Positions 18,781 through 26,671 of a DNA stretch of 64,000 nucleotides are shown here, one piece after another; the stretch's first letter is position 1, and every line of letters starts with the position of its first letter. The DNA comes from Hungatella sp. UBA4396 (lineage in GTDB: Bacteria; Bacillota; Clostridia; Lachnospirales; Lachnospiraceae): contig DGRE01000068.1 in assembly GCA_002389905.1 (NCBI GenBank), positions 1-64,000 of the forward strand, read 5' to 3'. Made by a program: the position numbers and the translations under genes. The notes beneath the pieces are model-generated. The model had not been told where the DNA came from and did not search any database. It was given only the letters and a program-made list of their open reading frames with translations.

Positions 18781-18809
18781 TTGACATTTTTTCTGATTAA
18801 TGATATCTT
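18781..18809 (+). promoter_or_regulatory. Sigma-A promoter of the purine salvage genes
   Basis: TTGACA (18781-18786), 17-base spacer, TATCTT (18804-18809), 65 bases before the deaminase start and directly upstream of a palindromic operator. Confidence 0.75.
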
Positions 18810-18820
18810 TTACTTAATAA

Positions 18821-18841
18821 GTAATAGGTATTACCTATTAC
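18821..18841. promoter_or_regulatory. 21-base palindromic operator upstream of the deaminase gene
   Basis: GTAATAGGTA and TACCTATTAC are perfect 10-base arms with one base between. It starts 12 bases after the -10 box, where a bound repressor would block transcription. The GntR/UTRA protein encoded two genes downstream is the obvious candidate; the GT-rich/AC-rich halves resemble HutC-subfamily sites. This link is inferred. Confidence 0.65.
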
Positions 18842-18873
18842 CAAAACAACAAAAAAAACGGAGGAATTTGATT

Positions 18874-19356
18874 ATGGCTTACAAAAATCACATTGATTAC
18901 TTAAAAAGGGCTGTTGATATCTCAAAAGAAGCCAGAGAAAACGGAAATACCCCATTCGGAGCACTTTTAGTGGATAAGGATGGAAACATCATCATGGAAC
19001 AGGGCAATATCGAAATTACAGATAAAATCTGTACCGGTCACGCAGAGGCCACACTGGCGGCCCGCGCTTCCCATGAATATTCCAAAGACTTCTTATGGGA
19101 CTGCACCCTTTATACAACGGCTGAACCATGTGCCATGTGTGCAGGAGCCGTTTACTGGGCTAACATCGGCCGTGTGGTTTACGGAATGACAGAGCGCAGA
19201 CTGCTGCAGCTTACAGGAAGCAATGAGCAGAATCCTACCTTTGATCTTCCATGCCGGGACGTATTTTCAAAGGGACAGAAGGAAATCACAGTTCTCGGGC
19301 CTTTCCCTGAGATTGAAGAAGAAGCTGCTAAAGTACATGAAGGTTATTGGGACTAA
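18874..19356 (+). CDS. Nucleoside/guanine deaminase (cytidine deaminase-like fold)
   Basis: Zinc hydrolase that deaminates a purine base or nucleoside, most likely guanine given the neighbours. The 160-residue protein has the zinc/proton motif GHAEATLAARA (HAE) and EPCAMCAGAVYWA (PCxxC), plus TPFGALLVDKDG. The start at 18874 has GGAGGAA seven bases upstream; the longer frame to 18781 overlaps the promoter. The NCS2 permease gene follows by about 30 bases, so this looks like purine uptake and deamination. tRNA adenosine deaminase TadA is an alternative, less likely in this context. Confidence 0.85.
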   Translation: MAYKNHIDYLKRAVDISKEARENGNTPFGALLVDKDGNIIMEQGNIEITDKICTGHAEATLAARASHEYSKDFLWDCTLYTTAEPCAMCAGAVYWANIGRVVYGMTERRLLQLTGSNEQNPTFDLPCRDVFSKGQKEITVLGPFPEIEEEAAKVHEGYWD

Positions 19357-19388
19357 ACATATTGACATTCACTTGGAGGAGGATAAGA

Positions 19389-20720
19389 ATGAAATCAGAT
19401 CATACACCGGCCGGTGATGCATTTGGGGAAAAGATCAGTCTTGGAAAAAATATCATATTAGGTCTTCAGCATCTTTTGGTTATGTGTCCGGGCACCATTG
19501 CAGTGCCTCTCATTATGGCATCCGCACTGGAACTGGATGCAGAAACTACCGCATTTTTAATCTCCGCAAACTTTTTAACCAGCGGAATTCTGACACTCAT
19601 TCACGTTTTGGGAATCGGCAGCCATGTTGGTGCCAAACTGCCGATTATATTAGGCTCTTCCTTTGCACCTTTGGCCCCCATGATTGTCATTGGACAGAAT
19701 TACGGCCTGGCTGCCGTATTTGGCTCCATTATTGCATCAGCCGCCGCCATTTTTATCCTGACCTTTTTCATGGATAAGGTTCTGGTGCTCTTCCCCAGAA
19801 ATGTAATCGGCTGCTTTGTTGCTTTAATGGGAATCAGCCTTGCTCCTACAGCCATCCGTGATCTTGCAGGAGGCCCCGGTACCGCTGACTTTGGCTCTGT
19901 TGAAAATATTATTCTTGGAACCCTGGTCATGGTTTCCATCTTATTGATGCAGCGCTTTGGAAACAGCTTTGTCAGTGCATTTTCTCTGCTTATCGGCATT
20001 GTGGCAGGCACTGTCATCGGCTCCTTCCTGGGTATGGTAAACTTTGCTTCTGTGGAGCAGGCCAAATGGTTCCAGATGGTAACTCCCTTCCGATTCGGTG
20101 CTCCTGAATTTAAGCTGGTTCCCATTGCCCTTATGACTGTTTTCTGTATTATTAACATCATTCAGTGTATTGGAGTATATTCTGTGCTTGACGAAATCTC
20201 AGGAACGGAAACTCCCAATGAACAGCGTATCAATGGAATCCGGGCCCAGTCCATAGGTCAGATGATTTCAGGTGTTTTTAACTCGGTTCCTTCCACCATG
20301 TTTAACGAAAACATCAGTCTTCTCGACCTTACAAAGGTAAAAAGCAGGTCGGTTATCGTAACATCAGGAATCATGATGATCGCACTGGGGATATTTCCTA
20401 AGTTTTCAGCCGTTGTCGCCATGGTGCCCAAAAGCGTATTAGGAGGCGTCACCCTGGTATTGTTCGGAATCATCACGGCTTCCGGAATCTCCATGCTGTC
20501 AGGGCTGGACTTTTCAAAGGATAATAACTTTACCATTGTAGGCACCAGCCTGGCAATTGGAGTGGGCGGAAATTTTGCATCAGAAATATTCACCCAGCTC
20601 CCTTCTACCTTAAGCATGATCCTGAGCAACGGCCTGTTTATGGTCAGCATATCTGCAATTCTTTTGAATTTGCTGTTTAACGGAAAAAAGGGCCTTTCCC
20701 AGAAAAGCCTTAGCGATTGA
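19389..20720 (+). CDS. Xanthine/uracil permease (NCS2 family)
   Basis: Proton symporter for a nucleobase. The 443-residue protein has about 12-14 hydrophobic segments and NCS2 features: LGLQHLLVMCPGTIAVPLIM near the N-terminus, GSSFAPLAPM, and an NEN-type motif in FNENISLLDLTKVKSR. The start at 19389 has GGAGGAGG upstream; the longer frame overlaps the deaminase. Context with the deaminase and the GntR regulator favours a purine substrate, but uracil cannot be excluded. Confidence 0.9.
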   Translation: MKSDHTPAGDAFGEKISLGKNIILGLQHLLVMCPGTIAVPLIMASALELDAETTAFLISANFLTSGILTLIHVLGIGSHVGAKLPIILGSSFAPLAPMIVIGQNYGLAAVFGSIIASAAAIFILTFFMDKVLVLFPRNVIGCFVALMGISLAPTAIRDLAGGPGTADFGSVENIILGTLVMVSILLMQRFGNSFVSAFSLLIGIVAGTVIGSFLGMVNFASVEQAKWFQMVTPFRFGAPEFKLVPIALMTVFCIINIIQCIGVYSVLDEISGTETPNEQRINGIRAQSIGQMISGVFNSVPSTMFNENISLLDLTKVKSRSVIVTSGIMMIALGIFPKFSAVVAMVPKSVLGGVTLVLFGIITASGISMLSGLDFSKDNNFTIVGTSLAIGVGGNFASEIFTQLPSTLSMILSNGLFMVSISAILLNLLFNGKKGLSQKSLSD

Positions 20721-20745
20721 CATTTATTTTAAAATCACCTATACT
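20717..20745 (+). promoter_or_regulatory. Sigma-A promoter overlapping the permease stop
   Basis: TTGACA (20717-20722), 17-base spacer, TATACT (20740-20745). The -35 box contains the permease TGA stop. The predicted start point falls inside the first arm of the following terminator, so transcripts begun here should escape that hairpin and express the GntR gene. Confidence 0.7.
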
Positions 20746-20747
20746 AA

Positions 20748-20787
20748 TGTCACCAGTCACAATGTTACAGGACTGGTGGCATTTTTT
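20748..20787 (+). terminator. Terminator after the permease gene
   Basis: Arms TGTCACCAGTC and GACTGGTGGCA (one G-U pair) with a 12-base loop, then TTTTTT. It ends the deaminase-permease transcript before the regulator gene. Confidence 0.85.
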
Positions 20788-20829
20788 CAGGGCTTTTAAG
20801 ACCTTGATTACCCTAAGGAGGCCAGGACT

Positions 20830-21603
20830 TTGGAAGATCTCCATATCAATGTTACATCACTTTCCGAACAGGCAAAAAGCAAAATAAGACAGTATATTTC
20901 TTCCATGGATCTTGCAAAAAGCAATAAGCTGCCCAGGGAAGAGGTTTTTGCAAGCCTTATCGGCGTCAGCCGAATCACTCTGCGCAGTGCATTAAATGAC
21001 TTGGCCTGTGAAGGCCTTATTTTCCGGCGTCAGGGAAAGGGCACCTTTGTAAATGTAGATTCTCTGAATATCAATGTGACCTTTAACCCTGTTATGGAAT
21101 TCACCCGTATGATCTCCAACAGCGGGTATACTCCTTCCGTACAGCTTTTGGGAATCCGGATTGTGCCGCCCTCCAAGTCCATTGAAAATATATTGCAGCT
21201 TTCTGAAAATGATAAGCTGGTCATGTGTGATAAGATATTTCTTGCCGACGAGCGCCTTTGTGCTTACTGCATCGATTACTTTCCTCTGGCTGCAATTGGG
21301 GGAGAAGAGGCCTTTGATAACTTTTCCAACTATCAGAACTCTGTTTTCACCTACATTCACAGCCATTCCGGGCGTAAGATCATCTGGGATAAGGTGAATA
21401 TAAAGACAGCCATAGGCAGCGACATTCCAAACCTGCCCAGCCATGTTTCAGATAAGAATATAAAGAATAAGCCCTTTCTGCTGCTGGAAGGTGTCAATTA
21501 CGATGACAATGATAATCCGCTTTTATATGCAAGGGAGTATATTGATACAGAATTGATTCAGTTCAGTATGATACGGCAGAGAAATATTGATTATTTTAAA
21601 TAA
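20830..21603 (+). CDS. GntR-family regulator with UTRA effector domain (HutC subfamily)
   Basis: DNA-binding repressor or activator. Residues 10-75 are a winged helix (SKIRQYISSMDL...LPREEVFASLIGVSRITLRSALNDLACEGLIFRRQGKGTFV). Residues 95-250 are a UTRA ligand domain (ISNSGYTPSVQLLGIRIV, DKLVMCDKIFLADERLCAY, LLLEGVNYDDNDNPLLYAREY). Its 257 residues are normal. It starts at TTG with AGGAGG upstream. It probably controls the purine genes through the palindrome at 18821-18841. Confidence 0.88.
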   Translation: MEDLHINVTSLSEQAKSKIRQYISSMDLAKSNKLPREEVFASLIGVSRITLRSALNDLACEGLIFRRQGKGTFVNVDSLNINVTFNPVMEFTRMISNSGYTPSVQLLGIRIVPPSKSIENILQLSENDKLVMCDKIFLADERLCAYCIDYFPLAAIGGEEAFDNFSNYQNSVFTYIHSHSGRKIIWDKVNIKTAIGSDIPNLPSHVSDKNIKNKPFLLLEGVNYDDNDNPLLYAREYIDTELIQFSMIRQRNIDYFK

Positions 21604-21621
21604 GGAAATAGATATGAAAAA

Positions 21622-21664
21622 AGACGGGAATCCAGGCACTTTTACGCCTGCATTTCCGTCTCTT
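21622..21664. terminator. Terminator between the GntR gene and the immunity-like gene
   Basis: Arms around AGACGG-AAT-CAGGC and GCCTG-ATT-CCGTCT with an 8-base loop, T-rich on the plus side and A-rich before it, so it can serve both converging genes. Confidence 0.75.
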
Positions 21665-21685
21665 TACAATGCATTTGCAAACTTC

Positions 21686-22159
21686 TTATCCAACTTTATT
21701 ATTCTGTTTCAAAAATAAGCCTTCCTGAATAGCTAATTGCTGTAATATCTGTATTGCTTCATCAGAGGGCTGATATATTGTAACAGAAAAACCTCCGCTT
21801 ATGCTTATAAGGAACAGAGGAGTTGAAAAAAGTATCTGTACTGACGAAAAATCCTCTAATATAACTTGTTCTATTATATACGTCAGCTTTTCCGGTGAAC
21901 TACTTCTGATGTTGATATCGAAAGGAATATCATATTTTAAAGACACATTTTTAGTTTCTTTCGTCAAAAATATCTCACATGGATAAAAGTAAACCATTTT
22001 TAAAGCAATGCGGGAAATTTTCTTGGCATATTCAGGAAGATAAGTTTCCTCAAAGAATTCTTCCAATTCTAAAAATTGAGGATCATCTATATTATATGGT
22101 ATATAATCGATATAATAATAGTTATCTGACTCCTGCATTGAATCTATTACTTCATACAT
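21686..22159 (-). CDS. Hypothetical protein, probable immunity protein of a toxin cassette
   Basis: 157 residues, Tyr- and acid-rich, with no signal peptide or recognised motif. It begins 14 bases after the stop of a toxin C-terminal fragment on the same strand, which is the standard position of an immunity gene in polymorphic toxin cassettes. An AAGAGG site precedes the ATG. AT-rich compared with the flanking purine genes, which suits horizontal acquisition. The role is inferred from position only; no immunity family was recognised. Confidence 0.6.
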   Translation of the reverse strand: MYEVIDSMQESDNYYYIDYIPYNIDDPQFLELEEFFEETYLPEYAKKISRIALKMVYFYPCEIFLTKETKNVSLKYDIPFDINIRSSSPEKLTYIIEQVILEDFSSVQILFSTPLFLISISGGFSVTIYQPSDEAIQILQQLAIQEGLFLKQNNKVG

Positions 22160-22173
22160 AAAAATATACCTCT

Positions 22174-22239
22174 TTACTTTCCTAGTACCTCTCCATTTTC
22201 TCCCATCGAAGCAACTCTATTACCACTTTTATCTTTTAA
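22174..22239 (-). pseudogene. Polymorphic toxin C-terminus, 3' fragment (cut by IS21)
   Basis: Minus-strand frame ending in a TAA at 22174-22176 encodes LKDKSGNRVASMGENGEVLGK. It joins the 5' fragment at 24999-25167 in the same frame once the IS and one copy of the 6-base target repeat are removed, giving REWTLK-DKSGNRVAS across the junction. The joined tail resembles Ntox21-like toxin domains (GHGG...W.L.D..G.R.A). Confidence 0.75.
22234..22239. repeat. Target-site duplication, left copy
   Basis: TTTTAA immediately left of the IS end, repeated at 24999-25004 on the right. Confidence 0.85.
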
Positions 22240-22289
22240 TGGATATTCCGTTTGAATAGTGCATGCTTTTCGGAAATTCAGAGCACCTA
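22240..22289. repeat. IS21 left inverted repeat
   Basis: Blocks TGGATATTCCG, AATAGTGCAT and CGGAAATTCAGAGCAC match the right end read in reverse, with short mismatched spacers. Confidence 0.85.
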
Positions 22290-22391
22290 AATCCGCTTTT
22301 CCAGAGCATATATTTCCGCTCCAGAGTGCAGTCCTCTATAATGAATTCATGCACATGCAAATGTGTAAATACATTATGGAGGTCGATAATT

Positions 22392-23933
22392 ATGGTTGAT
22401 TATCGAGAAATCATCAGGCTTAAAAACCTGGACTTTAGCAATCTTATGATTGCGAACAGCCTTAGTTGCTCACGCAACACCGTTTCTGAAGTACTATCGC
22501 TTGCAGAAACACATTCCCTTGGATGGCCGATTCCGGATGCCTTAAGTAACAAAGATATTGAGCATCTGTTTTATCCGAATCGTGGCAATAACGAGGGACG
22601 TAAACTTCCTGACTATGAGTACATTTATAATGAACTTGCTAAGCCGGGAGTCACTTTAACACTGCTTTGGGCTGAATACTGTACCCAGTGTGAAGCAGAG
22701 CACACAATACCCTACCAGCATACGCAATTCAATGAGAAGTATCATGCTTATGCCGCAGCGAAAAAGGCAACGCTTAGAATCAAACGTAAGCCTGGTGAAG
22801 TAATGGAAGTAGACTGGGTGGGTGACACCATTCCGGTTTATGATGTCGCTGCCGGTTGCAAAATCCCTGCATATATCTTTGTTTCATGTCTTCCGTGCAG
22901 TCTGTACGGATATGCAGAAGCGTTTCCAGATATGAAGTCCAACCATTGGATTGAGGCTCACATTCACGCTTATTCCTTTTATGGTGGTGTGACACGTATT
23001 TTATGCCCTGACAATCTAAAAACCGGCGTAATCAAGAATACACGCACCGAGCTGATATTAAACCGCTCTTATCACGAAATGGCTGAGCATTATGGCACTG
23101 CCATTATCCCTGCAAGACCGCTCAAACCAAAGGATAAGCCAACAGCCGAGGGCAGTGTCAAGGTTATTGAAACCTGGATTCTTGCTGCTCTTCGAAATAG
23201 AAAGTTCTTTTCTTTTGACGAACTGAACCTGGCAATCAAAGAGAAACTGAAGGAGTTTAATGACAGATCCTTTCAGAAAAAGAAAGGAAGCAGATCAAGT
23301 GCATTCTTTGAAGAAGAAAAGGACTTCCTCATGCCGCTGCCTGCTTCCCCGTATGAAACGGCTGTCTGGTCAACTGCCACCATACAACCTGATTATCTCA
23401 TATCTGTCGGGGATTGCAAATATTCAGTTCCATATGAATTTATTGGTAAGAAAGTCGACATTCGTACAACAGAGAACTGTATTGAAGCCTTCTATCATAA
23501 CAATCGTATTGCTTCGCATGTAAGAAAAACTTATTTACCTGATCCGATTTATATCCCGGAGCATATGCCGGAGAATCACCGGAAGTATCTTGAATACAAC
23601 ACGGACAGCTTCCTAAAGTGGGGAGAAGGTGTTGGTTCTTCAACGCTTCTTGTCGTAAAGAACTTTCTATACATGCATAAGGTGGAACAGCAGGGTTATA
23701 AATCGTGTGCATCACTCATGCGCCTGGCTGACCGCTATGGAACAGAACGCCTGGAGAATGCCTGTATGAAAGCTTTGAGCTATACACCAAATCCAAGCCT
23801 AAAAAACATCACCACCATCCTTAAAAACGGACAGGATAAAGTTTCTGTAACCAAGATTAAGGCTAATACAGAAAGCGCTCGCTTTGGCATTACCAGAGGT
23901 GCCTCCTACTTCAAAGGAGGTGAGCGCAAATGA
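22392..23933 (+). CDS. istA: IS21 transposase IstA
   Basis: DDE transposase of the IS21 family. The 513-residue protein has an N-terminal helix-turn-helix (IIRLKNLDFSNLMIANSLSCSRNTVSEVL), then an rve-type catalytic core. The three acidic residues are visible in VMEVDWVGD, CPDNLKTGV and KPTAEGSVKVIE. The start at 22392 has GGAGG nine bases upstream; the longer frame from 22263 runs into the terminal repeat. The stop overlaps the istB start as ATGA (23930-23933). Confidence 0.93.
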   Translation: MVDYREIIRLKNLDFSNLMIANSLSCSRNTVSEVLSLAETHSLGWPIPDALSNKDIEHLFYPNRGNNEGRKLPDYEYIYNELAKPGVTLTLLWAEYCTQCEAEHTIPYQHTQFNEKYHAYAAAKKATLRIKRKPGEVMEVDWVGDTIPVYDVAAGCKIPAYIFVSCLPCSLYGYAEAFPDMKSNHWIEAHIHAYSFYGGVTRILCPDNLKTGVIKNTRTELILNRSYHEMAEHYGTAIIPARPLKPKDKPTAEGSVKVIETWILAALRNRKFFSFDELNLAIKEKLKEFNDRSFQKKKGSRSSAFFEEEKDFLMPLPASPYETAVWSTATIQPDYLISVGDCKYSVPYEFIGKKVDIRTTENCIEAFYHNNRIASHVRKTYLPDPIYIPEHMPENHRKYLEYNTDSFLKWGEGVGSSTLLVVKNFLYMHKVEQQGYKSCASLMRLADRYGTERLENACMKALSYTPNPSLKNITTILKNGQDKVSVTKIKANTESARFGITRGASYFKGGERK

Positions 23934-24709
23934 TCCGTCAGTCAACCATAGATAAACTTCATGAAATGCATCTTTCAGCTATGTCAGATGCTTTTGAAAA
24001 TCAGTGTAATAATCCAGCTACCTATGACAGACTTTCATTTGAAGACCGCTTCGGTATGTTAGTCGATAAGGAATGGGACAAGCGTAAGAGCACAAAGCTT
24101 GATAAACTCATTCGCTCAGCCGGATTCCGGTATCCGAATGCATGTGTGGAAAGCATCGAATATCATGCAGACCGAAAGCTTGACAAAGCTCAGATGCTTG
24201 AGTTCTCAACCTGCAGATATATTTCGGAGGATCATCATATCATTCTGAAAGGTGCTTCCGGTAATGGAAAAACATATATCGCCTGTGCGCTTGGAATCAC
24301 AGCATGCCGGAACTTTATTAAGGTTCGTTATGTACGGCTTCCAGATTTACTAAATGAACTGGCTGTTGCTCATGGAGATGGAACTTTTGAAAAGACTGTC
24401 AAAGCGTACCAGAGGGTCGATTTATTGATACTGGATGAATTTCTGTTAAGTCCGGTATCCAGTGAGCAGGCACGCGAACTACTGGAAATCATTGAATCAC
24501 GCAACATCAAAGGCTCAGTAATCTTTTGCACTCAATTCGAAACGGAAGGCTGGTATACACGTATTGGAAACGAATGTGATGCTACCGTCTGCGAAGCAAT
24601 TATTGACCGAATTATCCATAACTCTTATGAGGTATCAATTGAAGGACGTATATCTATGAGAGAGCGTCATGGAATTAAAGCCTCTCAGAAGGGAGGTTCC
24701 CATGACTGA
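23930..24709 (+). CDS. istB: IS21 helper ATPase IstB
   Basis: AAA+ protein related to DnaC that selects target DNA for IstA. The 259-residue product has Walker A GASGNGKTYIA (about residue 106), Walker B LLILDEFLL and a sensor-like SVIFCTQF. Intact and of normal length. Overlaps istA by four bases and the small third gene by eight. Confidence 0.94.
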   Translation: MIRQSTIDKLHEMHLSAMSDAFENQCNNPATYDRLSFEDRFGMLVDKEWDKRKSTKLDKLIRSAGFRYPNACVESIEYHADRKLDKAQMLEFSTCRYISEDHHIILKGASGNGKTYIACALGITACRNFIKVRYVRLPDLLNELAVAHGDGTFEKTVKAYQRVDLLILDEFLLSPVSSEQARELLEIIESRNIKGSVIFCTQFETEGWYTRIGNECDATVCEAIIDRIIHNSYEVSIEGRISMRERHGIKASQKGGSHD

Positions 24710-24899
24710 TTACTGTGCTTTCAGTAAAAACCATAAGTGCATCAAATGGCAGGATTATGAAATAACCCGCCATGAATTGGAGGAGGCAGATGAGTTGTTT
24801 CATGGCAATTGGATTGAAATTCAAAAGCAGCACGAGTACATCTTACAATTACAAGCTCTTCTCAAAGAAAATAGCATTGCATATCCGCCAGAAGAATAA
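24702..24899 (+). CDS. Small accessory protein of the IS21 element
   Basis: 65-residue acidic protein (MTDYCAFSKNHKC...YPPEE) with a GGGAGG site overlapping the istB end. Cys5 and Cys12 might bind metal; the rest reads as a single helix with heptad-like spacing. It is inside the inverted repeats, so it moves with the IS. Such third genes occur in some Firmicute IS21 relatives; function unknown. Confidence 0.65.
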   Translation: MTDYCAFSKNHKCIKWQDYEITRHELEEADELFHGNWIEIQKQHEYILQLQALLKENSIAYPPEE

Positions 24900-24948
24900 T
24901 TAAATTGCTGCACTCACCCCGGAAAGGCATGCACTGCTTTTCCGGAAA

Positions 24949-24998
24949 GGAGTGCTCTGAATTTCCGTGAAGTATGCACTATTGTATCGGAATATCCA
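24949..24998. repeat. IS21 right inverted repeat
   Basis: GTGCTCTGAATTTCCG, ATGCACTATT and CGGAATATCCA blocks are complementary to the left end. It ends in CA directly before the TTTTAA duplication (24999-25004). Confidence 0.85.
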
Positions 24999-25167
24999 TT
25001 TTAAGGTCCACTCCCTACCACCATGTCCTGCAGAATCCTTCTCTACTGTCCAGCCACCTTTTTCTTTATAGGCAGTTTTTCCGTTAATCTTCTGATCAAG
25101 CTGTCCTAGATCAACACCCCCATTTTCAGCTCCTAATCTTTCAGTAATCCTAGCTCTTACTTGAGCT
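24999..25167 (-). pseudogene. Polymorphic toxin C-terminus, 5' fragment (cut by IS21)
   Basis: Minus-strand frame reading AQVRARITERLGAENGG, then a GWTVEKDSAGHGGREWTLK segment up to the IS. A TAA directly precedes the first Ala codon and there is no start codon, so the delivery part of the toxin is missing: this was already an orphan tail module or was truncated separately. With the 3' fragment it makes a 75-residue tail resembling Ntox21-type toxin domains; the family name is tentative. Confidence 0.7.
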
Positions 25168-25279
25168 TATTCCCGGAGAGCCGTAAATCAAACGACAATA
25201 GTTCTCTTGGCGAAATCTTTCTATACTTTTCTGATAAAATGTCTGATATCACATGGATACAGGCATTCTTATTCTTCAT
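25157..25279 (-). CDS. Possible 40-residue ORF or gene remnant
   Basis: Begins MKNKNACIHVISDILSEKYR, with its ATG overlapping the last codons of the gene upstream, and ends 10 bases inside the toxin fragment in another frame. The spacing to the nearest AAGG is short. It reads like protein but I cannot match it. It may be a translationally coupled peptide or the tail of a lost gene. Confidence 0.3.
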   Translation of the reverse strand: MKNKNACIHVISDILSEKYRKISPRELLSFDLRLSGNKLK

Positions 25280-25664
25280 TAACCTTGATGGAAGATACAT
25301 TTGGAATATTCTCATTATCATTTAATGAAAGTAAATCTTCAATATTGTCAATTTTATCTGCTGGAATCTTCCAGGAATACCAAACAGTAATGATATCCCC
25401 TGTTTTTAAGTCGGAAAAGTCAATAACATTGTCTTGATTATCAAAAACCTTTATATTTGAATTATTTCTAATAATATATTGTCCACTTTGTCCTTTCGAA
25501 TTATAAGGAAATCCCTTAATCAATAATTCGCTTCTTGAGTTTGACATAATTTCTGCTCCAAGCGATAAATTATAAGTTTTTGTTTTTGATAGACTTTTAG
25601 AAATAAATATTATCAAAATTAGTATTATTATAATTAATACTAGATATATTATTTTTTTCTTCAT
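25269..25664 (-). CDS. Hypothetical membrane-anchored protein
   Basis: 131 residues: one N-terminal membrane helix (KKKIIYLVLIIIILILIIFI, residues 2-21) and a mostly beta extracellular part (TYNLSLGAEIM...LKTGDIITVWYSW). The pattern of a small secreted beta-barrel with GDIITVWY resembles DUF3221-type proteins, but this is weak. AGGGAGAA lies upstream. AT-rich codon use unlike the core genes nearby. Its neighbours are toxin fragments and a secreted protein, so it belongs to the accessory patch. Confidence 0.6.
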   Translation of the reverse strand: MKKKIIYLVLIIIILILIIFISKSLSKTKTYNLSLGAEIMSNSRSELLIKGFPYNSKGQSGQYIIRNNSNIKVFDNQDNVIDFSDLKTGDIITVWYSWKIPADKIDNIEDLLSLNDNENIPNVSSIKVNEE

Positions 25665-25804
25665 AATAATTCTCCCTCTTTATATAAAGATTGTATTCTT
25701 CATGTATTGTATCAATCCCTGCCAACCATAGTAAATGAAGTTGACAGGGATTAATATTAAAGTCTATAAATTGTTAGTTTACTAATTGCTGCATAGACCA
25801 ACAA

Positions 25805-26194
25805 TTATGGTGTTATCTGAATCAATGCTGTATATTGTGTTCCAGAACCATATATGTAATAATTGCATTTTACGGTAGCATAGGTACCCTGTGGAGCAAG
25901 ATATACCGACGTATTGGTATACTCAGCTACCTCATCATTATACGCACTGACATAAGCGTCTTTTACTTCAACAATCTTATGATTGGCATCATCAACCACG
26001 TATGTAACACGAAATTGAATTCTTTTACTGTTATCCCACCTTGATATATTATGTGTAAGTAAAATCTGTGGGGAAATATTAGTACTACTAACAACATCTG
26101 ATTCTGGTATAGCTGCTAAACTTACAGATGATGGCATAATGAATAAAATAGCAGTTAGTAACAATGATAAAATTCTATTAATTATTTTTTTCAT
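25805..26194 (-). CDS. Hypothetical secreted protein
   Basis: 129 residues with a clear Sec signal peptide (KKIINRILSLLLTAILFIMP, predicted cleavage after SLA-A near residue 28). The mature domain is a small beta-rich region with VYLAPQGTYATVKCNYYIYG and a single Cys. The start at 26194 is preceded by GAAAGGAA; an upstream frame to 26224 lacks a signal peptide start. No family recognised. AT-rich, in the accessory patch beside the BlaI-type repressor. Confidence 0.6.
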   Translation of the reverse strand: MKKIINRILSLLLTAILFIMPSSVSLAAIPESDVVSSTNISPQILLTHNISRWDNSKRIQFRVTYVVDDANHKIVEVKDAYVSAYNDEVAEYTNTSVYLAPQGTYATVKCNYYIYGSGTQYTALIQITP

Positions 26195-26671
26195 AAAAAT
26201 TCCTTTCTCAATAAGTACATACACAAGATAATAAGTGTATGAAGGTTCATAAAGTGGTTAATGTAATGAGTTGATATTTGAGGCTTATGCACCTTGTTGT
26301 TATAAAATTACATCATACATATTTGTTGCAGGTGTTGTATTTTTTAATAGTACAATGGAATCATCCCCTTTAAAATGTAGTTTTATTTATATCATATATT
26401 CCTAATATAAAAGCACTTCCAACATTACTAAAGTCGAAACTTCAAGCTACATAACCATCGAACATTGATAACTGAACAACCACCAGATATTGAATCTTCA
26501 GGGTGCATAACTAAAATCAATGTGCGAAATTTGAGTTCATAATAATATTTCCATAAATTTTAATATCTCATTACTACAACTTGTAGTAATGAGATATTAT
26601 CATGATATCTTTAGAAAGTCAATAATATCAGCAAATAATCTTTCTTACATTTTTCTTTATTGTCTTTTTCA
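26195..26671. other. Long AT-rich intergenic region with one large palindrome
   Basis: About 480 bases with no convincing coding frame on either strand. It should contain the promoter of the secreted-protein gene (minus) and holds the palindrome at 26561-26599. Nothing else stands out. Confidence 0.5.
26561..26599. promoter_or_regulatory. 39-base perfect palindrome containing a BlaI-type box
   Basis: Two 19-base arms meet at one central C (26580). The inner part, TTACTACAA-C-TTGTAGTAA, matches the half-sites of the operator at 26677-26698 (TTACTAC/GTAGTAA), so the downstream repressor probably binds here too. The outer TAATATCTCA arms are extra and could also fold as an RNA hairpin. Confidence 0.65.

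Larger units (their letters stand above)
22240..24998 (+). mobile_element. IS21-family insertion sequence, complete
   Basis: 2759-base element with istA, istB and a small third gene, ends TGGATATTCCG...CGGAATATCCA. The outer about 50 bases form an imperfect inverted repeat that includes AATAGTGCAT and CGGAAATTCAGAGCAC on both sides. It is bounded by TG/CA as usual for IS21, and a 6-base direct repeat TTTTAA flanks it. All genes are intact, so it may be active. It sits inside a toxin gene. No second copy lies in this window. Confidence 0.92.

Noticed and set aside
22257..24980. Shorter IS21 boundaries at the TGCATGC repeats
   Set aside because: These ends give no direct target repeat and leave matching inverted sequence outside. 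The outer TG/CA ends give TTTTAA repeats and restore the toxin frame.
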